In this document: positions 43,010-51,412 of the stretch, in pieces
Layout of the letters: each line of letters opens with the position of its first letter
Position numbering within the stretch: the first letter of the stretch is position 1
Origin: Bacteroides sp.
Lineage (GTDB): Bacteria; Bacteroidota; Bacteroidia; Bacteroidales; Bacteroidaceae
Assembly (NCBI GenBank): GCA_022648295.1
Contig: JALCME010000012.1
Coordinates: forward strand, 85,771-149,770
Length of the DNA stretch: 64,000 bases
Direction of reading: 5' to 3'
The notes under the pieces: model-generated
What the model was told of the DNA's origin: nothing
The model's input: only the letters and a program-made list of their open reading frames with translations
The model's database searches: none
Program-made: the position numbers and the translations under genes

Positions 43010-43087
43010 TTCTATTCAAAGTCTTTTTATCTTTTTTTTGTTATTATGAATATAATGAAATTAAGAAATGTAGTAAGTGCTCTTGTG

Positions 43088-44125
43088 TTATATTAGATAA
43101 ATGTTATATTGTTTGCATTCATTGCGCATTTCTTCCGGCCAAATACTGGCTTGAATTTCGCCGATGTGAGCTTTACGTAAGTAGTACATGCATAAGCGCG
43201 ACTGCCCAATACCTCCTCCTATGGAAAATGGTAATGTGTCGTTCATTAAACGTTTATGGAAATAAAGTTGAAGCCGTCTTTCTTCTCCCTCTTGCTTTAA
43301 CTGAAGTTGTAAAACTTCTTTGTTAACTCGGATTCCCATTGATGAGAGTTCTATGCTACGCTGTAAAACTTCATCCCACAATAAGAGATCTCCGTTCAGT
43401 CCGGGCAAATCATTCAGCCCGGGAGAAGTATAGTCGTCGTAATCAGGGGCGCGTCCATCATGCTTTTTACCATCGCTGAGTTTGCAACCTATTCCAATAA
43501 TGAATACAGCCTTGTATTTTTCAGTGATGGCGTGTTCTCGCTCCTTAGGTTCCATATTGGGGTATAATTGACGTAGTTCTTCTGCATGTATATAGTGTAG
43601 CTCATTGGGTAAGCAGGGTTTTATTTGGGGATACATTTCATATACCATATATTCTGTACGAATCATGGCAGCGTAAATACGGTTAACAATTTCTTTTAAG
43701 AAATTTATGTTTCTATCTTTAGCGGTAATAACACGTTCCCAATCCCACTGATCTACATATAGAGAGTGAAAATTGCCCAATTCTTCGTCTGCGCGGATTG
43801 CATTCATGTCTGTATAAATTCCGTATCCGGGCTCTATGTTATAATCAGCGAGGGTTACTCTTTTCCATTTGGCAAGAGAGTGAACCACTTCTGCCTGCAT
43901 ATCACCTAGGTCTTTAATTGGAAATGTTACAGCGCGTTCTATTCCGTTTAAGTCATCATTAATTCCCGTTCCTTTTAGGACAAAAAGAGGGGCTGTAACT
44001 CGTCTTAAACGTAATTCTGATGAAAGATTCATCTGGAAGAATTCTTTGATTTGTTTAATACCTAATTCTGTTTGCTTTAAGTCTAACAGAGGTTTATAAC
44101 TCTTAGGTTTTAGCAAGTAGCTCAT
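43088..44125 (-). CDS. asnA: Aspartate-ammonia ligase (asparagine synthetase A)
   Basis: A 345-residue enzyme that makes asparagine from aspartate, ammonia and ATP. Signatures: FFQMNLSSELRLRRVTAPLF, GIERAVTFPI, AEVVHSLAKWKR, GIYTDMNAIRADEEL and LPFSIGGGIGQSRLCMYYL. It resembles class II aminoacyl-tRNA synthetases in fold. The frame is open to 44203, but a - strand TATATTTG box (44156-44149) lies within that extension, and MSYLLKPKSYKPLLDLKQTE is the usual start, so 44125 is chosen. Stands alone, divergent from the tRNA-Arg gene. Confidence 0.95.
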   Translation of the reverse strand: MSYLLKPKSYKPLLDLKQTELGIKQIKEFFQMNLSSELRLRRVTAPLFVLKGTGINDDLNGIERAVTFPIKDLGDMQAEVVHSLAKWKRVTLADYNIEPGYGIYTDMNAIRADEELGNFHSLYVDQWDWERVITAKDRNINFLKEIVNRIYAAMIRTEYMVYEMYPQIKPCLPNELHYIHAEELRQLYPNMEPKEREHAITEKYKAVFIIGIGCKLSDGKKHDGRAPDYDDYTSPGLNDLPGLNGDLLLWDEVLQRSIELSSMGIRVNKEVLQLQLKQEGEERRLQLYFHKRLMNDTLPFSIGGGIGQSRLCMYYLRKAHIGEIQASIWPEEMRNECKQYNIYLI

Positions 44126-44359
44126 ATTTTTTTTAAGTTGTTTGTTGGCAAATATAGGAATAATATTCATGAATGTATTGTTTTTGAATGATAATATAGA
44201 CAATTTGTCTGTTTATGTTATGTTTTCTGTTTCAAAATAACATTTGGATGTTAACCTATTTATTACTTTGCTTTAAAATTTATTTTTAATGGCTTGCTTT
44301 TTAAGAACGTTTTGCCTTAAAATAAAGATGATTCATTAGGAATATGCCGTGATTTTTTA

Positions 44360-44367
44360 TACTTTTG
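44360..44367 (+). promoter_or_regulatory. -7 box of the tRNA-Arg gene
   Basis: TACTTTTG, 10 bases ahead of the first tRNA base. No clear -33 TTTG. Confidence 0.6.
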
Positions 44368-44377
44368 CCCCGCATTT

Positions 44378-44450
44378 GGCTCCGTAGCTTAGTGAATAGA
44401 GCGTCAGATTCCGGTTCTGAAGGTCGTGCGTTTGAATCGCACCGGGGTCA
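44378..44450 (+). tRNA. tRNA-Arg (anticodon CCG)
   Basis: A 73-base cloverleaf: acceptor GGCTCCG/CGGGGTC with discriminator A, anticodon stem TCAGA/TCTGA around loop TTCCGGT (anticodon CCG), T-arm GTGCG-TTTGAAT-CGCAC. CCA is not encoded. An intrinsic terminator follows and an integrase remnant lies 138 bases downstream, so this tRNA has probably been an integration site. Confidence 0.93.
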
Positions 44451-44453
44451 CTT

Positions 44454-44491
44454 AAAATCCTTAATAATCTACTGATTATTAAGGATTTTTA
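44454..44491 (+). terminator. Terminator after tRNA-Arg
   Basis: AAAATCCTTAATAATC (44454-44469), loop TACT, perfect complement 44474-44489, then T. A 16-bp stem. Confidence 0.9.
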
Positions 44492-44587
44492 TGTTTAGTG
44501 ACTATTTTAGAAAGGAGTTTTGAGGCTAAATTCTGTCTGATTTACCTTGTTGTTGGCCTATTGTAGACCCCAAAATAATCGTTTAAG

Positions 44588-45000
44588 ATGTTAACAATCA
44601 GAGCAGAAATTCAACGAGACAAACAAAAAATGATGGAACGTACAATGTAAGAGTGAGATTAACGCAAGACAGAAAGATTAAAAGACTGTCTTCTAGTCTA
44701 TTTGTGACAGCTAAAGGCCTCACGAAATCGTTCAATTCTAAAGAAGGAACTTCAATAAAACGTAAAATTGATAACCTTATTTATACTTATCAAGAAAAAT
44801 GTGCTAAACTTCAAGTGGAGTGGATCATTATACCCTTGATGATATTGTAGACTCTTTAAAGGGGGAACGAGAGAAAACACAATCTATTGGTTCTACAAAC
44901 ATAGAAGGGGTAAAAACTATCTGTTTGCTGTGAATACATTGGTAGCATATATATGGGTGAGAGAAATTTGAGTATTTCTTTGATTATTTTCCTTTGAAGG
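44588..45000 (+). pseudogene. Frameshifted tyrosine-recombinase (integrase) fragment
   Basis: Joining three frames restores the N-terminal part of a Bacteroides mobile-element integrase: MLTIRAEIQRDKQK, shift near 44627 in an A-run, then DGTYNVRVRLTQDRKIKR and LFVTAKGLTKSFNSKEG, shift near 44820, then DHYTLDDIVDSLKGEREK, another shift near 44912, then KNYLFAVNTLVAYMGERNL with one more shift, and decay after about 45000. Only the arm-binding and the beginning of the core-binding domain remain; the catalytic R-H-R-Y part is absent. The fragment points away from tRNA-Arg(CCG), as expected for an element inserted at the tRNA 3' end. The remainder up to 45177 shows no gene. Confidence 0.75.
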
Positions 45001-45177
45001 CTTTGACTTAGCATTGAGATTTGGAGATTGCTTTATTAATGTCTCCTTTTGAAAGTAAAGTGCTCTATGGAGAGATATTATAAAAATTACTCCTCCTTTT
45101 CTGTCGGTTTTTCTCCATTATTTTCTTTTAGATTCCTCATTTTTGTACAATGATGCCCTAACGAATAAAAAGAATAT

Positions 45178-46776
45178 ATGAAAAACAACATGAAAAAATC
45201 AATTAGGAAGTGCCGTAATGTGAGCCTTTTATGGGTGCTTCTACCTACTACACTTGGAAGTGTGTATGATGTAGCGGATTCGTTACCTAATTGTTCGATG
45301 AATTCTATTCCTGCGGTAATCAAAGATACAATAAGTGAGGCAAAAGCTGTAGACAAGTTGGTTGCTTTTCCCGGTGCAGAAGGATTTGGACGGAAAACAA
45401 CAGGCGGTCGGAGTGGCAGGGTTTACCATGTGACAACGTTGAAAGATGGGTTTTACAAAGGCACTCTCCGTTATGCACTATTTCAAAAAGGTGTTCGTAC
45501 AGTGGTTTTTGATGTAGCTGGGACAATCTTCTTAAGTACACGGTTGGATATTACCAATGGAGATTTAACTGTTGCTGGACAAACGGCACCAGAGGAGGGT
45601 ATTTGTATTGCCAGATATCCGGTAACGATTAACGCTGATAATATTATTATGCGTTATTTACGCTTTCGTGTTGGTAATGAAGGGGGTGGGGAACCTGATG
45701 GTCTTGGAAGTACAGATTGCAAAAATGTGATTATAGACCATTGCTCTATCAGCTGGTCGGTAGATGAATGTTGTTCGGTGTATGGTGGTGAGAACCTAAC
45801 TGTTCAGTGGTGTCTCATATCCGAGAGTCTTCGTGCTGCAGGGCATCATAAGGGCAAACATGGATATGGAGCTATTTGGGGCGGAGCGGGAGCATCTTAT
45901 CATCATAACTTGTTGGCCCACCACGAGAGTCGTGTTCCTCGCCTTGGTCCCCGACCTTTCACTCAAGAGCGGGAGTATGTGGATATAAGGAATAATGTGT
46001 TCTATAATTGGGCAGGAAACGGTTGTTATGGGGGAGAAGGCATGCATGTAAATATAGTGAATAACTATTATAAACCGGGGCCGGCTACACCGAAAAATAG
46101 TCCTGTTCGTTATCGCATTGCTGCTATCAGAGTGCGTACTGAAGAATATTGTACCAGAGCAGATGGTACTCCTAATGCTTGGAAACCGATGGAACACGTA
46201 TGGGGACAGTTTTATGTCGATGGCAATGTAATTGAAGGGAATTACGAAGTAACTGCAGATAATTGGACGAAAGGTATTTATGAACAAATAAATAATGCGT
46301 CTTGCGATAATACTTTTACCGAAAAAGTGAAGAAGGAAATGCATTTGTTGAAACCTTTGGATGTAAACTTTGTCACTACGCATACAGCAGAACAGGCATA
46401 CCAGCTTGTATTGGCACATGCTGGTTGTTCTAAACAGCGTGATATCATAGATACACGAATTATAAAGGAAACCAGGACTGGTACGGCAACCTATATGGGT
46501 AGTGTATCAGAAGATGCAGGGAAATACCCTGGGTTGATAGACTTGCCAGCTGATGTGAAGCCGAAAGGAGCTACCAGTGCTTGGCCTGAACTTAGTGATG
46601 CTGGCGTTAGGGTTAAAGATCTGCAGGATACTGATGGAGATGGCATGCCCGACATGTGGGAAACTGCTTCCGGATTAAATCCGGCAGATGCGACTGATGG
46701 AGTAGCTACAACATTGAGTAAAGAAGGATACACTAATTTAGAGGTCTATATGAATAGTATAGTTAATTACTTCTAA
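45178..46776 (+). CDS. Pectate lyase (PL1 family), calcium-motif tail
   Basis: A 532-residue protein with a weak N-terminal signal (1-about 30) and a right-handed beta-helix of PL1 type from about 62: VAFPGAEGFGRKTTGG, TVVFDVAGTI, VTINADNIIMRYLRFRVGNEG, then NVIIDHCSISWSVDE (about 184-197) with calcium-binding acids and HHESRVPRLGPR (248-259), which carries the arginine-rich catalytic motif. The tail has DTDGDGMPDMWE at about residue 484, a calcium-binding repeat seen in many Bacteroidetes secreted enzymes. It cleaves polygalacturonate by beta-elimination. First gene of the pectin locus; 259 bases to the CE8 gene, so CE8 may have its own promoter. A start at 45178 or at the second Met (MKKSIRKC) is possible. 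Confidence 0.85.
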   Translation: MKNNMKKSIRKCRNVSLLWVLLPTTLGSVYDVADSLPNCSMNSIPAVIKDTISEAKAVDKLVAFPGAEGFGRKTTGGRSGRVYHVTTLKDGFYKGTLRYALFQKGVRTVVFDVAGTIFLSTRLDITNGDLTVAGQTAPEEGICIARYPVTINADNIIMRYLRFRVGNEGGGEPDGLGSTDCKNVIIDHCSISWSVDECCSVYGGENLTVQWCLISESLRAAGHHKGKHGYGAIWGGAGASYHHNLLAHHESRVPRLGPRPFTQEREYVDIRNNVFYNWAGNGCYGGEGMHVNIVNNYYKPGPATPKNSPVRYRIAAIRVRTEEYCTRADGTPNAWKPMEHVWGQFYVDGNVIEGNYEVTADNWTKGIYEQINNASCDNTFTEKVKKEMHLLKPLDVNFVTTHTAEQAYQLVLAHAGCSKQRDIIDTRIIKETRTGTATYMGSVSEDAGKYPGLIDLPADVKPKGATSAWPELSDAGVRVKDLQDTDGDGMPDMWETASGLNPADATDGVATTLSKEGYTNLEVYMNSIVNYF

Positions 46777-47035
46777 GAGAGAAGAATATGCCAAGCTGAT
46801 TTAATACAGAAAATAATGGGCAAATCCGGGCATACTCTTTTCTTTCTTTGTATGTGTGGAATTTTTGGTATTAATGTGGATTTATATTCTTTTCGTTTAT
46901 TAAAGATCGCTTTTGAATATAATTAATAAGACTTTCCACCTATTATGATAATTTTTCCTCCTTTAACTTATTTGCTTTTCTGAATTTTGTGCTGGAAAAC
47001 CGATATGATATATAACGATTAAAGGAGAATTGGTT

Positions 47036-48088
47036 ATGAAAAACACCCTGTTGGCATTGCTCTGCCTGCTGCTCTCTGCAATGGAAAGCATCAATGCTAC
47101 TTGTTTAGAGAAACCGAACAATACAAGTTTGGTAGTTGCACAAGATGGTTCAGGAGATTATTCCACACTACAAGCTGCTATTAATGCTGTGCCAGATAAT
47201 AGCAGTAGGCGCTTTGTCATTTATATAAAGAATGGTAAATATGAAAAGGAGAAATTGATTGTACCTAAAAGTAAAACGAATCTTACCCTGAAAGGAGAGA
47301 GCCGCTCTAAAACAATTATCAGTTATCATATTTACGATTGCAACAGTCCGGAATCCGGTAATAAATGTCCGGTTGAGTCATGGGCTTTGTGGAAAGATAA
47401 TACCGATCTTATTCGCACTTCGGCAACGTTGACCATTATGGCTGACGGTTGTCATTTGGAAAATTTGACGGTGGAAAATACAGCAGGTCCGGTAGGTCAG
47501 GCTTTGGCACTTACACTGTGCGGCAATGAGTTGATCTTCCATAATTGTGATATTCTAGGCTATCAGGATACTATTTATTTTAAGAGCGACGGCATGCTTA
47601 ATTACTTCGATAACTGTCTGGTCTTAGGGCGCACGGATTATATTTATGGAAGTGGTATTGCCTATTTTCAATCTTGCGAGATCCGCAGTTGGGGTGGAGG
47701 TTGGATTACAGCTCCTTCTACTCCTAAAACACAGAAATATGGTTTTGTATTCAATCAGTGTGATTTTACTTATGCAAAAAATAGCCCTCGTCCCGGTGAT
47801 GATGGCAGACCAGTTGCTCTCGGACGCCCTTGGCATAATTATCCGAAAGTTGCTATTCTGAATTCTGTGATGTGTGATCAGATTCATCCCGAAGGCTGGC
47901 CTACAACGTGGCATATGGAATATGCCGCTACTAGTGAAGATTTGCATTTATATGAATACAATAATACAGGAAAAGGTGCTGATATGAGCAAACGTGCCGG
48001 GTGGAAGGGAATCAGAAAGTTGACTTCTGAAGAAGCTAAAGAGTATACTGTAAGGAATGTATTAGGAAAAGTAGAGAGTTGGAATTAA
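47036..48088 (+). CDS. Pectin methylesterase (CE8)
   Basis: A 350-residue pectinesterase. Signal peptide 1-20 (LLSAMESINA). The CE8 beta-helix shows VVAQDGSGDYSTLQAAINAVP, the two catalytic aspartates in GYQDTIY and GRTDYIYG, and the substrate-binding LGRPWHNYPK; the GTVDFIFG of most relatives is GRTDYIYG here. It strips methyl groups from homogalacturonan so the lyase can act. I use the ATG at 47036 rather than the TTG at 47030; AAAGGAG at 47021-47027 is a good Shine-Dalgarno for it, one of the few in the window. SusC follows after 28 bases. Confidence 0.92.
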   Translation: MKNTLLALLCLLLSAMESINATCLEKPNNTSLVVAQDGSGDYSTLQAAINAVPDNSSRRFVIYIKNGKYEKEKLIVPKSKTNLTLKGESRSKTIISYHIYDCNSPESGNKCPVESWALWKDNTDLIRTSATLTIMADGCHLENLTVENTAGPVGQALALTLCGNELIFHNCDILGYQDTIYFKSDGMLNYFDNCLVLGRTDYIYGSGIAYFQSCEIRSWGGGWITAPSTPKTQKYGFVFNQCDFTYAKNSPRPGDDGRPVALGRPWHNYPKVAILNSVMCDQIHPEGWPTTWHMEYAATSEDLHLYEYNNTGKGADMSKRAGWKGIRKLTSEEAKEYTVRNVLGKVESWN

Positions 48089-48116
48089 TATAATTGTTTA
48101 ACCAAGTAATACTATC

Positions 48117-51100
48117 ATGAAAGAAAAAGTTAGAAAAATGAAAAGTAGATTACTCCTATTGTTGGTACTATTGTTGATGGTTCCTATGGGAATGTTTGCT
48201 CAAAGCATTACTGTAAAAGGTACTGTAACAGACTCTCAGGGAGAGGCTATTATTGGTGCCACTGTAGTGGAAAAGGGTAAAAAGACAAATGGTGTCATAA
48301 CAGATTTGGATGGTCGTTTTTCTTTGAAGATTGTAGGCAAAGCTAAAAAACTTTTGGTCTCTTACGTAGGTATGGAGAGTCAGGAAGTAGATGCTATTGT
48401 CGGAAAGGATCTAAAAGTTGTTTTGAAAGATGATTCACAAGCACTTGATGAAGTCGTTGTTGTTGGTTATGGAAGCCAGGCCAGAAAAGATTTAACGGGT
48501 TCTGTCGGTTCTATTTCAGGTGCTAAGCTAGCTGCCGTTCCGGTGACTTCAGCAGCCGTAGCTTTGCAGGGGAAAATAGCCGGTGTACAAGTAACAACTG
48601 TTGATGGTGCTCCGGGAGCTGATATTAATATCCGTGTCCGTGGGGGGACGTCCGTGACCCAAAGTAATGACCCGCTGTATATTGTTGATGGTTTTCAAAC
48701 AGACAATATTAATGATATTCCACCGACGGATATTCAATCCATAGATGTATTGAAAGATGCTTCTCTAACAGCTATTTATGGTGCTAAGGGAGGTAATGGT
48801 GTAGTTGTGGTAACTACCAAATCAGCTCAGCAAGGTAAGGTGCAAGTTGGTTTCAATGCGCAGATGTCAGTAAGCAAATTAGCAAAGAAACTTGATCTGA
48901 TGGATACGTATGATTTTGCGCGTTATCAGTATGATTGGGCGGCTTCGAACGGAACCCGTAGTTCTAATGCGAAGTACTATCGTGCCAATTTTGGTAATCC
49001 ACTAGATCTAGACATCTATCAGCGTGCCACAACACACGATTGGCAAGATGAAGTAATGGGTGAAACCCCGTTGAATTACTCAACTAACTTTACTGTAGGT
49101 GGAGGTAGTGAAAAATTTCGTTTTAATGTATCTCTTACTAACTCTGAAGATAACGGTATTATCTTAGGGTCTGGTGTTCGTCGTACAAACTTGAATATTA
49201 AAATGAATGTGCAGTTGAGTAAGAATCTGACATTGACACTTAATCCAAAGTTCACTTACCGTCGCGACACTGGTGCTGGGGGTGATAAGATTGGTAGTGG
49301 TGGTATTATTGATGTGCTTCGCTATCGGCCGACTAACGGTCTACGTGAGTTTGCTTTTTGGGATCCGGAGACCGTTGATCCGGATGATGAAGCTATTTTT
49401 GAATATACCAATCCGAAAAATGATATTAGTCAAAATACATTGAAAAAACATTCTTATGGTTATACGAATCAGTTCAGTTTGGAATGGAAACCTATCAAAG
49501 GTTTATCTTTGCGTACAGAAGGAGCCTATTATATTTCGTTCTACGATGAAAATCGTTTTTATGGTGCTATGACTGATGAGGGGCAAGCGAATAATAAGTT
49601 ACCAATAGCATATATTAAAGATAAGCGCACAGAAAAGTATATTTGGACTAATACGGCTAACTATGGTTTCAATATTGACAATATTCATAATTTTTCATTT
49701 TTGTTAGGTCAGGAAATTCAAAGTGAACAGGTTAAGGAAAATTATATGAAGAACCGTTACTTTCCACGTAACATATCTGCTGAGAAGGCACTTAACAATA
49801 TGAATCTAGGTACTCCATGGGAAGCAACTTCAGCTCTTTCTACTCCTGAACGTACTGCCTCTTTTTTCGGTCAAGCTAACTATAATTACGATCATAAGTA
49901 TTTAGCATCGGTTACATTTCGAGCCGATGGTTCAACAAAGTTCGCTCCGGGTGAGCAATGGGGGTATTTCCCCTCAATTTCCGGTGCGTGGGTCCTTTCT
50001 AAGGAAGGATTCTTGGAACACAATGAGGTTATCAGCAATCTGAAGTTACGCGCAGCTGTTGGTATGGCGGGTAATAACCGTATAGATAATGATATGTGGC
50101 GTTATCTATATACTGTAAATAGTACAGGTGGTCCAGGTTTTGGGGAAGCAATAGAGAACGGGGAGCAGTGGTATAGTAGTGCAGGTGGAAGTACCTTTGT
50201 TAATACTAAGATTAAATGGGAAACGACCTTGACCCGTAACTTAGCCTTTGACTTGGGGCTGTTTAACGAGCGTTTGGTTATCACTCCGGAAGTTTATTGG
50301 AATACGACTAGAGACTTACTTTACAAATCAGATATTCCTTCAACAACAGGCTATTCCCAACAGATGCGGAATATTGGTCAGGTGACGAACAAGGGTTTTG
50401 AATTGACTATCAATGGTGATATTCTTCGGGGTAAAGACTATGTATTAAGTGGTAACCTGACTTTCGGCTTTAACAAGATGGTCGTTGATAAGTTGAATGA
50501 AACGGATGACGTAATTTGGGATCAAAACGATCGTTGGAAATCAAGCTATAACGATTATTGCCTGAAAGTAGGTGATCAGGTTGGTTTAATTTACGGTTTT
50601 GTATATGACGGATTATATAGTACGGATGAATTTGATTTTGATCCGAATCAAAATCTTTTAGCTGTTCCTAAGGAAGGTACTGTCATTAATCATGTATTCA
50701 ATGATAGTAATTCTGGTGTCGCTACTCTTCCGGGTAAAATCAAATTTAAAGATATCAGTGGACCGGATGGCAAGCCTGATGGACAAATTACAGAAGATGA
50801 TCGTACGGTTATTGGCAATACAAATCCCAAATTTCAGGGTGGTTTTGGTTTCAACGGACAATGGAAAGCATTTGACTTTACAATTAATTTCAACTATATG
50901 TATGACTTTGATGTGAACAATGCTACTGCTTACCAGCTATCTTCGTCTGAAGGGAATAAGAATAATTTCTATAATGTACTTTCTAAGTTTAATAATCGCT
51001 GGACTTACGTGCGTGAAGATGGTGAATGTATGTATAAAAACACTTATCTTGAAGGTTCTGTAGATATATATAAAGAAATGAACGCAGGTAAGACATTATG

Positions 51101-51392
51101 GAATCCGGCAGACGTTACCAACAAGGTTACCCATTCTTATTTTATTGAAGATGGCTCTTTCCTTCGTTGTCAGGACATCACAGTGGGGTATACTTTGCCT
51201 GAGCGATTAACCAAGAAATGGGGTATGTCGAGATTGCGTTTTTATGCCAGCGGTTCTAACCTTTTCATTATTACCGGTTATTCCGGCTACGACCCGGAAG
51301 TTGATGTTCAAACTGGTTTAACTTGTGGTATGGACTATAATCGCTATCCGCGTAGCCGTAGTTTTGTGTTTGGTGTAAATGTTACTTTCTAA
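48117..51392 (+). CDS. SusC-family TonB-dependent transporter
   Basis: A 1091-residue outer-membrane transporter. Signal peptide to about 29 (MGMFAQ), then a carboxypeptidase-like regulatory domain (about 31-115, VKGTVTDSQGEAIIGATV), the plug with DEVVVVGYGSQARKDLTGSV and IQSIDVLKDASLTAIYGAKGGNGVVVVTTK, and a 22-strand barrel to FVFGVNVTF. No STN domain, so it does not signal to an anti-sigma factor, in agreement with a hybrid two-component regulator next to the locus. It imports oligogalacturonides together with the SusD lid encoded 20 bases downstream. An internal Met at codon 8 (MKSRLLLLL) is an alternative start. Confidence 0.95.
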   Translation: MKEKVRKMKSRLLLLLVLLLMVPMGMFAQSITVKGTVTDSQGEAIIGATVVEKGKKTNGVITDLDGRFSLKIVGKAKKLLVSYVGMESQEVDAIVGKDLKVVLKDDSQALDEVVVVGYGSQARKDLTGSVGSISGAKLAAVPVTSAAVALQGKIAGVQVTTVDGAPGADINIRVRGGTSVTQSNDPLYIVDGFQTDNINDIPPTDIQSIDVLKDASLTAIYGAKGGNGVVVVTTKSAQQGKVQVGFNAQMSVSKLAKKLDLMDTYDFARYQYDWAASNGTRSSNAKYYRANFGNPLDLDIYQRATTHDWQDEVMGETPLNYSTNFTVGGGSEKFRFNVSLTNSEDNGIILGSGVRRTNLNIKMNVQLSKNLTLTLNPKFTYRRDTGAGGDKIGSGGIIDVLRYRPTNGLREFAFWDPETVDPDDEAIFEYTNPKNDISQNTLKKHSYGYTNQFSLEWKPIKGLSLRTEGAYYISFYDENRFYGAMTDEGQANNKLPIAYIKDKRTEKYIWTNTANYGFNIDNIHNFSFLLGQEIQSEQVKENYMKNRYFPRNISAEKALNNMNLGTPWEATSALSTPERTASFFGQANYNYDHKYLASVTFRADGSTKFAPGEQWGYFPSISGAWVLSKEGFLEHNEVISNLKLRAAVGMAGNNRIDNDMWRYLYTVNSTGGPGFGEAIENGEQWYSSAGGSTFVNTKIKWETTLTRNLAFDLGLFNERLVITPEVYWNTTRDLLYKSDIPSTTGYSQQMRNIGQVTNKGFELTINGDILRGKDYVLSGNLTFGFNKMVVDKLNETDDVIWDQNDRWKSSYNDYCLKVGDQVGLIYGFVYDGLYSTDEFDFDPNQNLLAVPKEGTVINHVFNDSNSGVATLPGKIKFKDISGPDGKPDGQITEDDRTVIGNTNPKFQGGFGFNGQWKAFDFTINFNYMYDFDVNNATAYQLSSSEGNKNNFYNVLSKFNNRWTYVREDGECMYKNTYLEGSVDIYKEMNAGKTLWNPADVTNKVTHSYFIEDGSFLRCQDITVGYTLPERLTKKWGMSRLRFYASGSNLFIITGYSGYDPEVDVQTGLTCGMDYNRYPRSRSFVFGVNVTF

Positions 51393-51412
51393 TACCTAAA
51401 AACAGATTGTAT

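Noticed and set aside
44653..44850. 65-codon + strand frame after the tRNA as an intact small gene
   Set aside because: It is the middle piece of the frameshifted integrase; both ends continue the family in other frames.
45796..46419. 207-codon - strand frame inside the pectate lyase gene
   Set aside because: Shadow of the PL1 gene; no signature and no promoter.
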